A stretch of DNA of 64,000 nucleotides from Thermoanaerobacterales bacterium (GCA_012840135.1 DUMA01000022.1:1-64000), one strand, 5' to 3'. Shown: positions 50,215 through 59,479, numbered from the stretch's first letter. The notes: generated from the letters alone by a model not told the origin. A program made the numbers and translations.

Positions 50215-50904
50215 TTGATTTACATAATACTTGCCTTGACTTTTCTTCTTTTAGTTTTATCTCAAATAAAGTTTAATTTATTTTTTCATAAAAAGGGGCC
50301 TGAGGAAAAAATAGAAATATCTATGGTCTTTTTAAGAGTGATTAAAGTAGAAATCAAAGTTCCCGAAATGAGCTTTGACATTAAGAATTTGATCCCCTTT
50401 ATGACCTTCAGGGTTAGTTTATCAAATCGCAGAATAAAAAAAGTTAGTAAAACCAAAAAGTATGTTATTTCTCCTCTGAGAAATCGCATAGACATACTTT
50501 TGTACTTTTTAAAAAGGTTTTTCATGCAAATTAAAAAATACAAAATTGCCATCAAGGTATTTTTAAAAACCATAAAAATTGACAAGTTAAGTATTAGCAT
50601 CAAATTTGGGTCTATGGACCCCGCCGCTGCTGGTATTATAGCAGGTGGAATATGGGGTTTTATATATTTTATTCTGAGTGCTGCATCATATTATTTCGAT
50701 TTTGAAGGAACATCGAGCGAAATAACGGTGTCCCCATCATTTTTAACCACAGAATCCGCTCAAATATTCGTCAAAGGAATAATTCAAGTAAGGGTTGGTC
50801 ATATTATTATTGCAGGCCTATTTTTTCTGGTAATATGGCTTCTTACACGAAAAAGTTATATTAACGCAAGGAGAGCGAAAGAATATGGATGGGCATCCAA
50901 TTGA
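50215..50904 (+). CDS. DUF2953-like membrane protein
   Basis: N-terminal TM; located between scpB and ytfJ as in other Firmicutes. Confidence 0.7.
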   Translation: MIYIILALTFLLLVLSQIKFNLFFHKKGPEEKIEISMVFLRVIKVEIKVPEMSFDIKNLIPFMTFRVSLSNRRIKKVSKTKKYVISPLRNRIDILLYFLKRFFMQIKKYKIAIKVFLKTIKIDKLSISIKFGSMDPAAAGIIAGGIWGFIYFILSAASYYFDFEGTSSEITVSPSFLTTESAQIFVKGIIQVRVGHIIIAGLFFLVIWLLTRKSYINARRAKEYGWASN

Positions 50905-51301
50905 AAGTTTAATAAAAACTTCCATGGAAAGTATTAAAGAAATGGTAGATGTAAATACAATAGTCGGTGATGCAGTGGAAACACCGGATGGCAGTGTCAT
51001 AATACCCGTATCCAGAGTGACCTTTGGTTTTGCAGCAGGTGGAGGGGAATTTGATTCGAAAGGCTCCCGAGAAACTGATAAAGGTGGGCAGCAAAAGCTT
51101 CCTTTCGGAGGCGGCAGTGGTGCCGGTGTATCGGTTCAACCCGTCGCTTTTATGGTAGTAGGTCAAGGCCAGATAAGGCTTTTGCCAGTGACACAAAGTG
51201 CTATGATTGAGAGAATTATCGATGTAGCCCCCCAGATTCTGGACCAGTTAAGAAGTGTTTTAAAGAAAAATAACGAGCCATTTACGGTTCAGGCAAGATA
51301 G
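50885..51301 (+). CDS. ytfJ: GerW/YtfJ family sporulation protein
   Basis: HPIESLIKTSMESIKEMVDVNTIVGDAVETPDGSVIIPVSRVTFGFAAGGGEF. Confidence 0.95.
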   Translation: MDGHPIESLIKTSMESIKEMVDVNTIVGDAVETPDGSVIIPVSRVTFGFAAGGGEFDSKGSRETDKGGQQKLPFGGGSGAGVSVQPVAFMVVGQGQIRLLPVTQSAMIERIIDVAPQILDQLRSVLKKNNEPFTVQAR

Positions 51302-51382
51302 CCTGACCTTTTTTTATTGAAAAAAATGTTTTTTAAGTTTAAGATATATTTTATCAGGAATAAAACGGGAGAGGTGTGTTTA

Positions 51383-51781
51383 ATGGAACTGGAAAAAGCT
51401 ATGGAGTTAATATGGGATAATCGTAAATATACAACGACCGATCCCAAAGAGGCCATAAGTCATTTAAATGAGGAAGTAGCGGAATCTTTAAAGGCTCTAT
51501 TGCGAAATGAACAGGATAAAGCAAAAAGGGAACTGGAAGATGCTTTATCATGTCTTTTTATTGCCCTGAAGGTACTTGATATAAACCCCGACGAAGCTGT
51601 AATGCGCCAGGTTACTCAAATGAAACAAAGACATGAGAAATTAATGATATTTAAGAAAGATAAGGTTGAGATATATGTAAATGGGGTATTAAAAGGGGGC
51701 TGGTCCATCTGGAGCGATGAGGATGTAAAAGAAGCAGAAAAAATAGCTAAAGAATTCGGCTGCAATATTTGTTATGAATAA
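51383..51781 (+). CDS. MazG-like nucleotide pyrophosphohydrolase-fold protein
   Basis: ISHLNEEVAESLKALLRNEQDKAKRELEDALSCLFIALKVLDINPDEAV. Confidence 0.65.
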   Translation: MELEKAMELIWDNRKYTTTDPKEAISHLNEEVAESLKALLRNEQDKAKRELEDALSCLFIALKVLDINPDEAVMRQVTQMKQRHEKLMIFKKDKVEIYVNGVLKGGWSIWSDEDVKEAEKIAKEFGCNICYE

Positions 51782-51791
51782 ATAATATTGG

Positions 51792-51861
51792 TAATCCCTC
51801 CAGCTATTATTCGAATGAATTTATATTATTAACCAAAAAATAACCTTAGCTGGAGGGATTA
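51792..51861 (+). promoter_or_regulatory. SD-sequestering inverted repeat upstream of second dac gene
   Basis: TAATCCCTCCAGCTA (51792-51806) / TAGCTGGAGGGATTA (51847-51861), perfect 15 bp; GGAGGG SD inside; ATG 51867. Confidence 0.8.
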
Positions 51862-51866
51862 AATAT

Positions 51867-53006
51867 ATGTTAAGGAAAACTTTAATATTATTATTTATTT
51901 TTATTATAGCGTGTTCAAGTTCTGTCAAGGCGGATACGCTTTATGTCAATGCCCGGGCATATATATTAATGGAACCAATTACCTGCCGAATTTTAATCGA
52001 GAAAAATTCTGAAGTAAAAATGCCTATGGCAAGTACCACTAAAATAATGACTGCAATAATTGCGCTGGAAAAGGGTAATCTGGAGTCGAAGGTTAAAGTG
52101 AGTGCAAAAGCTGCTTCTATAGGAGGTTCATCCTTTTACCTAAAAGCAGGAGAAACCATGTCTCTGGAAAACATGCTGTACGGTCTTCTTCTGCCATCCG
52201 GAAATGATGCCGCTGTGGCAATAGCAGAACACATTAGCGGCAATGAAAAAAATTTTGTAGATTTGATGAATTTAAAAGCATTGGAAATAGGGGCACTGAA
52301 CACACATTTCATGAATCCTCACGGTCTTGATGAGCCCGGGCATTACACTACAGCTCGTGATTTGGCAATGATTGCCCGGTATGCATGGAGTATCCCAAAA
52401 TTCAGGGAAATAGTTCAAACCAGGGAAAAAGTCATAAATGATGGCATTCATGAAAGACATATCTATAATACAAACAGGCTTTTGGGGAGTAAAATCGGAG
52501 TCAATGGTATCAAGACAGGCTATACAGGTGGAGCCGGAAAATGCCTTGTGGCTTCGGCAGCAATGAACAGATTTCAATTGATATCTGTGGTCCTGGGAAG
52601 CGGGGACCATTTCGGAAATTCATACAATCTACTAGATTATGGATTTTCTCATTACAAATATAAACAGGTAGTCGTAAAAGACAGACCTTACACGAATGTG
52701 CTGGTAGAAAACGGGATCCTCGACAGAGCACTGCTGGTAGCAGGTGGAGATATTTTTCTTCCTGTCGGAGAAAATGAAACTGTGGACTTGAAGATGATTG
52801 TCCCGGACAGTATAAAGGCACCGGTAATGAAAAATCAGCCGATAGGTGAAATCTTAGTTTTTATTAACGGAAAGCAGGTATGTAAAACTATATTGGTATC
52901 CACTCAAGATATACGCGAAAAAACGTATTTTGATATGTTATATAGAATCCTAAGAGAATGGTTGAATTTGAATATAGATACAGGATATTTAAAAAATGGT
53001 ATTTGA
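51867..53006 (+). CDS. D-alanyl-D-alanine carboxypeptidase
   Basis: MPMASTTKIMTA SxxK, SGN, KTGYTGGAGKCLV. Confidence 0.94.
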   Translation: MLRKTLILLFIFIIACSSSVKADTLYVNARAYILMEPITCRILIEKNSEVKMPMASTTKIMTAIIALEKGNLESKVKVSAKAASIGGSSFYLKAGETMSLENMLYGLLLPSGNDAAVAIAEHISGNEKNFVDLMNLKALEIGALNTHFMNPHGLDEPGHYTTARDLAMIARYAWSIPKFREIVQTREKVINDGIHERHIYNTNRLLGSKIGVNGIKTGYTGGAGKCLVASAAMNRFQLISVVLGSGDHFGNSYNLLDYGFSHYKYKQVVVKDRPYTNVLVENGILDRALLVAGGDIFLPVGENETVDLKMIVPDSIKAPVMKNQPIGEILVFINGKQVCKTILVSTQDIREKTYFDMLYRILREWLNLNIDTGYLKNGI

Positions 53007-53037
53007 GGGAAAAAAACAAAAAAATTTTTGTTCATTA

Positions 53038-53064
53038 GAAGGATTTTCAATAAAAATGTAGAAT
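53038..53064 (+). promoter_or_regulatory. Sigma-H-like promoter for the mutase-associated locus
   Basis: GAAGGATTT (53038-53046), 11 nt, GTAGAAT (53058-53064). Confidence 0.55.
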
Positions 53065-53082
53065 ACTTATTATATAGAATAG

Positions 53083-53097
53083 CTCATCATTGATGAG
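53083..53097. repeat. Palindrome CTCATC-ATT-GATGAG in leader
   Basis: Perfect 6-bp arms adjacent to the SD; same arms occur at 59449-59463. Confidence 0.8.
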
Positions 53098-53107
53098 GAG
53101 GTATATA

Positions 53108-53530
53108 ATGCCGGATCCATACAAAACGGGAATGTTTAAGACAAATCCTTATGCCAAAAAGAAACCTTTAAAAGGTAATCTGGTAGTGGTTCTGGATGGA
53201 AAATATGAAGAACGCGGATTGAAGCTTATTGTTCAGCCTTCCCGGTGTCTTTTAAAAAATGAAGTCCATGAAATGATAATAACCGACGAAATAAAAAGCC
53301 CTGGGGATGTAGTAAACAGAATTGCCTATCTTGGCTTTTTTGTTGTGAAGGAAAGCACCGTCATTGTCATCGGGGACGAGGTAAAAGTTGCCGGGAAAGT
53401 AGTTGGAAAGATAGCAGGTTTTGATGAAACTCATATGCCTAATCATTACAATATAGTGATATACAGCGATGAGCGCATATCAGGAAATGAAAGAAACCTG
53501 GAACTGGATGATGAGGTAGAAATCGGATAA
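53108..53530 (+). CDS. Conserved hypothetical protein, locus-associated
   Basis: GAGGAGG SD, ATG 53108; MPDPYKTGMFKTNPYAKKKPLKGNLVVVLDGKYEERGLKLIVQPSRC. Confidence 0.7.
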   Translation: MPDPYKTGMFKTNPYAKKKPLKGNLVVVLDGKYEERGLKLIVQPSRCLLKNEVHEMIITDEIKSPGDVVNRIAYLGFFVVKESTVIVIGDEVKVAGKVVGKIAGFDETHMPNHYNIVIYSDERISGNERNLELDDEVEIG

Positions 53531-53597
53531 AAAGAATAAAAAAGTTTATTATGAAAAAAATAGATTTAGAAATACCCTTTGAAGGGAGGTGTATATA

Positions 53598-54056
53598 ATG
53601 TCATTCGAAAAAAAGCTTCAGGAGTTAGGCATCACATTGCCTGAGCCACCAAAACCCGTTGCAGCATATGTTCCCGGAGTAAAGGTGGACAAGTATATCT
53701 ATACTGCAGGCCAGATTCCCTTCGTAAATGGTGAATTGAAGTATAAAGGGAAAGCTGGTAAAGATGTTACGGTTGAAGACGCTTATGAAGCAGCCAGAAT
53801 TTGTGCATTAAACTGTCTGAGCATCGTTAAATCTCTGGCCGGAAGTCTTGACAACGTTGAAAAAATTGTCAAAGTTGTAGGATTTGTAAACAGTGCCGAT
53901 GGTTTCAATCAACAACCAAAAGTCATTAATGGTGCTTCAGAACTATTAGGTCAGATTTTTGGCGATGCGGGTGCCCATGCACGTTCTGCAGTAGGTGTAA
54001 GCGAGCTGCCTATGGATGCTACGTGCGAGGTTGAGCTAATAGTAAAACTAAAATAG
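53598..54056 (+). CDS. RidA/YjgF family enamine/imine deaminase
   Basis: VDKYIYTAGQIPFVNGELKYKGKAGKDVTVEDAYEAARICALNCLSIVKSLAGSLDNVEKIVKVVGFVNS. Confidence 0.93.
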   Translation: MSFEKKLQELGITLPEPPKPVAAYVPGVKVDKYIYTAGQIPFVNGELKYKGKAGKDVTVEDAYEAARICALNCLSIVKSLAGSLDNVEKIVKVVGFVNSADGFNQQPKVINGASELLGQIFGDAGAHARSAVGVSELPMDATCEVELIVKLK

Positions 54057-54075
54057 TAGGGAGGAGTTTTGTAAA

Positions 54076-55542
54076 ATGGCCAAGTTCACAAAGAAATTTG
54101 AAATGTACAGGTTTTTACAGGCCAACATACCTAATATTTATGCTGAAGCCAGGAAGGCTGCCGATGAAATAGGAATTCCGGCTGAGCTTAGAGGAAAGTT
54201 TGGTTTAACCGGAGCTATATCCGGATGTCCTTCTCCTCTTACAAAAAAAGTAAGAGAAGCACTGGACAAGGGAAGCACTGAGGTTATTCCTCTGGCAAAA
54301 CTGGTAGATGAGATTCGGACAATTGTAAAAGATGTTTACGGCGATGAATATGATGTAGCTCCTGTAAACACCTGTGAAGCAGGATTATGGGTGACTTTTG
54401 ACGCTCTGTTTACACCGCCCATGCAGGGCAGAGGTGACAGCTATCAAGCCCGCTATATTATACCTTATGAAAAACATCTGCATCATCATGGAGGGTACGG
54501 CAGACCCTTCCCGGGACGGTTCAAAGACATACTTGCCGACAGAGGTTCAACACCTGGAGAATTAGGTTTCTACGGCAAGAGACAGAATAATACCAGTGTT
54601 TATATTGTTCCTCTTGTGGGAGCGGATTACTCGGTCCATGGAATCAAATACCATCCTGTAATTCAATTGACTAAAGTTGATCCCGAAGCTTCTTCTAAAA
54701 AAATAAAGACTGTAGCCGAGAGACATGCATCCATGTTGACCGGTATCACTTCACTTGGATATGATACACCGGGCTATGGCTATGGTGTAAAGGATACTGA
54801 CGGAACACCGGTGTTACAGAAGAGACTGGCTGAAATTGCCCATGATTTTGATATACCCTATGTGATTGATAATGCCTGGGGCGTTCCTTTTATAGGTCAT
54901 GACATCAGAAAGAGCGGCGCTGATGTAATTATTTACAGTCTGGATAAAGCCAGCGAGTCGACAACTGCCGGTTTGATTATAGGTAAAGAAGAATTCATGG
55001 TACCCATAAGAAGAGCTCTGGGTATGCATGGTGACAGGTACGGAACTACAGCTTCATATGGAAAAGCAGCTTATGTTACCAACGATCCAGGTAAAGAAGC
55101 TCTCCTTGGTGTAATTGCAGCCCTTAAGGAATTGAGGGACAATCCCGAGGAATTGACAAAACCCGTTGATGACATGTATACCATCGTAAAAGAAGAGTTT
55201 GACCAGATCCATCCAAAGATTAAGAAAGGTTTAATCATCACAAAATCCTATAATTCCAGAGCCATTGAGGTTAATTATGAAAACACATGGAACGGCAATG
55301 AACTGGGTCTGCCAATATTCTCCATTGAAGATATGTATGCTGGAACCAACCTCTTCCAGAATGGCATGAATCCGATGGGTGTAATTCCTACTGTTGCTTA
55401 TGACGGAAACATAATGATATCACCTGGCCTTGGAACAACCGATGAAAATGGTCAAATAATAGAAAAGAATTTCAGATATGCTGTTAAAGCTCTGGTCAAA
55501 TTAATGGAAATTGTTGCCAAGTACAGTGGTTTCATAGATTAA
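54076..55542 (+). CDS. Fold-type-I PLP-dependent enzyme of unknown specificity
   Basis: IPYVIDNAWGVPFIGHDIRKSGADVIIYSLDKASESTTAGLIIG (Asp and Schiff-base Lys pattern). Confidence 0.7.
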   Translation: MAKFTKKFEMYRFLQANIPNIYAEARKAADEIGIPAELRGKFGLTGAISGCPSPLTKKVREALDKGSTEVIPLAKLVDEIRTIVKDVYGDEYDVAPVNTCEAGLWVTFDALFTPPMQGRGDSYQARYIIPYEKHLHHHGGYGRPFPGRFKDILADRGSTPGELGFYGKRQNNTSVYIVPLVGADYSVHGIKYHPVIQLTKVDPEASSKKIKTVAERHASMLTGITSLGYDTPGYGYGVKDTDGTPVLQKRLAEIAHDFDIPYVIDNAWGVPFIGHDIRKSGADVIIYSLDKASESTTAGLIIGKEEFMVPIRRALGMHGDRYGTTASYGKAAYVTNDPGKEALLGVIAALKELRDNPEELTKPVDDMYTIVKEEFDQIHPKIKKGLIITKSYNSRAIEVNYENTWNGNELGLPIFSIEDMYAGTNLFQNGMNPMGVIPTVAYDGNIMISPGLGTTDENGQIIEKNFRYAVKALVKLMEIVAKYSGFID

Positions 55543-55552
55543 ACAGCTTAAC

Positions 55553-55578
55553 GCCAAAGGGTTTTCCCTTTGGCATTT
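55553..55578 (+). terminator. Stem-loop/attenuator between PLP enzyme and FAD oxidoreductase genes
   Basis: GCCAAAGGG-TTTT-CCCTTTGGC-ATTTT. Confidence 0.6.
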
Positions 55579-55602
55579 TCCAAAAAAAGGAGGACAGAAA
55601 AG

Positions 55603-56886
55603 ATGCCCAAGGTAGTTGTAATTGGTGGTGGATGGTCGGGTTGCGCTGCGGCACTTTCTGCAAAGAAAGCTGGCGCCGATGTAGTTTTGCTTGAAAGAGC
55701 GGATATGCTGCTGGGAACCGGCCTGGTAGGCGGTATCATGAGAAATAATGGAAGATTTACCGCTACTGAAGAAATGATTGCTATGGGTGGCGGAGAATTA
55801 TTCCAGGTAACGGATAATGTTGCACGCCATAAAAACATCGAATTTCCGGGCCATAAGCATGCAACATTATACGATGTGGCAAGGGTTGAACCGGCTGTAA
55901 AAAAGGTTTTACTGGATGCAGGTATAGAAATTCATACCGAAAGCAGAGTAAAAGATGTTGAAGCCGAGGGTAAAAAGATTAAAGCGGTTATTACCGATAA
56001 CGATGAAAGATTTGAAGGCGACGTCTTTGTAGAATGTACAGGGACAGCAGGTCCTCAGGGCAATTGCACTAAATACGGAAACGGATGTGCCATGTGCATC
56101 ATAAGATGCCCAAGTTACGGTCCGAGAATAAGTGTTGCCGGTAAAATGGGAGTAAAAGAAATGATGGCAAAGAAGGCCGATGGCACTTACGGAGCCATGA
56201 GTGGATCCTGCAAGCTTCACAAGGATTCTCTTTCCAAGGATATAGTTGATAAATTAAATTCTACCGGTGTGGCTGTAATTCCCGTCCCTGAAGAGGTAAG
56301 GGAGGGAGCCGATATTTTAAATAAAAAAGCATGCCAACAATATGCCTTGAAGGAATTTATCGAAAATGTGGTACTTTTGGATACAGGCCATGCTAAATTG
56401 ATGACGCCATTTTTCCCTCTAGAAAACCTAAGGAGAATTCCAGGGTTTGAAAATGCCAGATATGAAGATCCATATGCCGGAAATCGAGGTAATTCTATGA
56501 GGTATCTGGCCATTTCTCCAAGAGACAATTTCTTAAAGACCGAAGGTGTAGATAATCTCTTCTGCGGCGGTGAAAAAGCCGGCCCGCTAGTAGGCCATAC
56601 CGAAGCAATATGTACCGGGACATTGGCAGGCGCCAATGCTGTCAGATTTGCAGCCGGCAAAGAACTGGTACAAATACCAACCGAACTTGCCGTAGGAGAT
56701 GCTATCGCTTATGTAAAAGAACAGATGAAGACAGAGGAAGGCATTTCAAAGAAATACACCTTTTCAGGTTCGGTATACTTTGAGAGAATGAAACAACTTG
56801 GTCTTTACACAACGGATGTAGATGCCATAAAACAACGGGTAGAAAAAGCTGGTATGACAAACTTCTTTAACCAGAAAATAGTATAA
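55603..56886 (+). CDS. FAD-dependent oxidoreductase
   Basis: KVVVIGGGWSGCAAALSAKKAGADVVLLERADMLLGTG; C-terminal NLFCGGEKAGPLVGHTEAICTGTLAGANAVR; CTKYGNGCAMCIIRCP. Confidence 0.85.
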   Translation: MPKVVVIGGGWSGCAAALSAKKAGADVVLLERADMLLGTGLVGGIMRNNGRFTATEEMIAMGGGELFQVTDNVARHKNIEFPGHKHATLYDVARVEPAVKKVLLDAGIEIHTESRVKDVEAEGKKIKAVITDNDERFEGDVFVECTGTAGPQGNCTKYGNGCAMCIIRCPSYGPRISVAGKMGVKEMMAKKADGTYGAMSGSCKLHKDSLSKDIVDKLNSTGVAVIPVPEEVREGADILNKKACQQYALKEFIENVVLLDTGHAKLMTPFFPLENLRRIPGFENARYEDPYAGNRGNSMRYLAISPRDNFLKTEGVDNLFCGGEKAGPLVGHTEAICTGTLAGANAVRFAAGKELVQIPTELAVGDAIAYVKEQMKTEEGISKKYTFSGSVYFERMKQLGLYTTDVDAIKQRVEKAGMTNFFNQKIV

Positions 56887-56913
56887 AACTTATAGCGAAA
56901 GAACAAAATAAAA

Positions 56914-56945
56914 ATAAGGGGTCATTATATGGCCCCTTATTTTTA
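56914..56945 (+). terminator. Stem-loop/terminator between FAD oxidoreductase and permease genes
   Basis: ATAAGGGGTCATTATATGGCCCCTTAT + TTTT. Confidence 0.75.
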
Positions 56946-56975
56946 TTAATATTTATTTTTGGGGGGAATAAAACA

Positions 56976-58361
56976 ATGGTTCATCTTACTACTATACACT
57001 GGGTATATTTTGGAATGGTCATCGTAATTATTACGACTATGGCTATGAGAAGAGATACAGTCCTACCATGCACAATTGGAATATTGCTCGTAGGTTTTGT
57101 ATCAACAGGAAATGTATGGAAATCAGTGCAGGTGCTTTTTAATGCTTTGATTGCCGCCGGCACCGAGTTCCTCGGTTTGATAACTGTAATAGGCCTGGTT
57201 GTAGCCATGTCAAAAGCCATGGGCGATGTGGGCAGCGATTATCTAATAATGAGGCCTGCGGCCAGGATCATGGTCAACGCAGATATTGCGTTCTGGGTGC
57301 TCGGTTTTGTAATGCTGATTGTGACTCTTTTTATCTGGCCATCTCCGGCTGTAGCTTTGATTGGCGCAATTATGCTCCCTATTGCAGTCAGGGCAGGACT
57401 TTCGGTGATGGGAGCTGCCGTAGCTATGAACATATTCGGTCATGGCGTTGGATTATCAGGTGATTATGTAATTCAAGGAGCTCCTGCCATTACTGCAAAA
57501 GCCGCTGGATTTGCAACTGCTACACCTGTAATGAGCGCAAGTTTTCCATTATGGCTTACAATGGGTATAGTGACAACCGTGTTATCTTATATATTTGTAA
57601 AAAAAGATATAAATCGAAATAAGAGTGAAAATGATGTCCAAAGACTTGCATATGAAAAAGCCGATGAGAAGCGAAAAAATATTAAATTTTCATCTGTATC
57701 ATATTTAGGAGCCGCTTTATTTATAATTCTATTTTTGTTTGACATCTTTTTGCTCATAAAATTTAAATTAAGAGGCGGGGATGCGACAGCCCTTATAGGT
57801 GGAACAGCCCTCGTTATAACTTCAATTATTTCTTTGCTGGGATTTGGGGCGGATTCCCTGGAAAAAATTACCGATTATGTCCGGGAAGGTTTCTTGTTCG
57901 GAATGAAAGTTTTTGCACCGGTAATAGTGATAGGAGGATTTTTCTTCCTCGGGTCCGAATCCACTGCAAAAGCAATATTAGGCCCACAAGCAACAGGCCT
58001 TTTATCGGATCTTGGTATTGCGTTATCCCAGGCTGTTCCTTTAAGTAAAGTTCCTGTAGCTTTTATCCAGATGATAATAGGTGGTATTACAGGATTAGAC
58101 GGTTCGGGGTTTTCAGGTCTTCCGCTGGTAGGATCCCTGGCTCAGACCTTCAGCACCGCTATTAATGTAGATAAAGCTACACTTGGAGCTCTGGGGCAAA
58201 TTGCAGCTGTATGGGTCGGAGGCGGCACCATTATCCCGTGGGGCATTATCCCGGTGGCTGCTATAGCCGGGGTTGATCCCAATGATCTCGCAAGAAAAAA
58301 TTTTATCCCCGTCATAGTTGGATTGATCGTAACTACTATTGTGGCAATCTTTATCCTTTAA
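56976..58361 (+). CDS. Multi-TM permease (ion-transporter superfamily-like)
   Basis: About 11-12 hydrophobic segments; AMLPIAVRAGLSVMGAAVAMNIFGHGVGLSGDYVIQGAP. Confidence 0.72.
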   Translation: MVHLTTIHWVYFGMVIVIITTMAMRRDTVLPCTIGILLVGFVSTGNVWKSVQVLFNALIAAGTEFLGLITVIGLVVAMSKAMGDVGSDYLIMRPAARIMVNADIAFWVLGFVMLIVTLFIWPSPAVALIGAIMLPIAVRAGLSVMGAAVAMNIFGHGVGLSGDYVIQGAPAITAKAAGFATATPVMSASFPLWLTMGIVTTVLSYIFVKKDINRNKSENDVQRLAYEKADEKRKNIKFSSVSYLGAALFIILFLFDIFLLIKFKLRGGDATALIGGTALVITSIISLLGFGADSLEKITDYVREGFLFGMKVFAPVIVIGGFFFLGSESTAKAILGPQATGLLSDLGIALSQAVPLSKVPVAFIQMIIGGITGLDGSGFSGLPLVGSLAQTFSTAINVDKATLGALGQIAAVWVGGGTIIPWGIIPVAAIAGVDPNDLARKNFIPVIVGLIVTTIVAIFIL

Positions 58362-58385
58362 AAAAGAATAAATATAATTAAAAGG

Positions 58386-58466
58386 AAATAGTCACGCAAC
58401 TTTTCCGCAAAGAATATTTTTAGATGTTCTCTTTACATGAAAAGTTTGCTGTGACTATTTTTTGTT
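58386..58466 (+). terminator. Long-stem terminator after permease gene
   Basis: AAATAGTCACgCAACTTTTC ... GAAAAGTTTGcTGTGACTATTT + TTTT. Confidence 0.75.
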
Positions 58467-58618
58467 GTTGAAATAAAGAGCTTATAAATCAGTGATAGGC
58501 TTACTGGACAGTAAAAATTAAAATGAAGCTCTTGTAAAAAAAATATTTTTTTTATATTAAAAGTAATGTATAATAAAATATATAGTTCAGTAAAAATATA
58601 GGCAATCGGGGGGAGAAA

Positions 58619-59371
58619 ATGTTACTGGAAAAGCAGCATTTATTCTACATGATTTTAAAAACAATTGCAAACTCACATGTACCTGTAGGATCTGGCTATA
58701 TACGCGATAGTTTAAAGATGCAGGGACTTGATATAAGCGAAGCAACGGCAGGCCGTATTCTCAGGGAACTTGATATTAAGGGCTATACAGAAAAAGTCGG
58801 ATTTAAGGGAAGATATTTGACGGCTTCAGGTTATAAAAAAATGAAGGAGCTGGAACAGGAACATCGAATAAACCATTATGGAAATGAACTGGTGAATGCT
58901 ATAAAAGTTACAGGAAAACAGGAATTGCTGGATATTTTAACGGCCCGAAAAGCAATAGAGAGCCAGCTGGCAAAACTTGCAGCACAGTTTATTACCCCGG
59001 AAGAGATCCATAAAATGGAAGAAATTATTCAGAATCAACAGGAACATGTAGATAAGGGTATATCGATAGCAGACGATGATATAAAATTTCACAAAGCCAT
59101 AGCTCAGGCAGCAAAAAACAGAGTACTGGATGCTGCCATGGATTTGATAAGACAGCACGGACAAATTTCTCCAATTCTGGAATATATAAGAAAAGAGGTA
59201 AAAAGCACTGTACTTCTTGACCATAAAAACATTTTTCAGGCCATTGTATCAAAAGATACAGAAATGGCAGAAAAAGCCATGATACGTCATATAGAAAATC
59301 TGGCAAATGATGTTAAAAAATACTGGGAAATAGTATACAATAATGAAGAAAACTTTAATGGGGACAATTGA
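58619..59371 (+). CDS. Transcriptional regulator: atypical winged HTH + FCD ligand-binding domain
   Basis: ILKTIANSHVPVGSGYIRDSLKMQGLDISEATAGRILRELDIKGYTEKVGFKGRYLTASG; FCD-like LTARKAIESQLAKLAAQ...FHKAIAQAAKNRVL. Confidence 0.75.
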   Translation: MLLEKQHLFYMILKTIANSHVPVGSGYIRDSLKMQGLDISEATAGRILRELDIKGYTEKVGFKGRYLTASGYKKMKELEQEHRINHYGNELVNAIKVTGKQELLDILTARKAIESQLAKLAAQFITPEEIHKMEEIIQNQQEHVDKGISIADDDIKFHKAIAQAAKNRVLDAAMDLIRQHGQISPILEYIRKEVKSTVLLDHKNIFQAIVSKDTEMAEKAMIRHIENLANDVKKYWEIVYNNEENFNGDN

Positions 59372-59448
59372 ATATTTGCTTTTATTTTGTTAAAATAAGA
59401 ATCGAAGGTTTCGGCTTGGTTAAGCTAATTTTATTTTACCTATTTCTC

Positions 59449-59463
59449 CTCATCTATGATGAG
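59449..59463. repeat. Palindrome CTCATC-TAT-GATGAG in leader
   Basis: Same arms as 53083-53097; upstream of SD AAAGGAGG. Confidence 0.8.
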
Positions 59464-59479
59464 CAAAGGAGGCAGTAAA

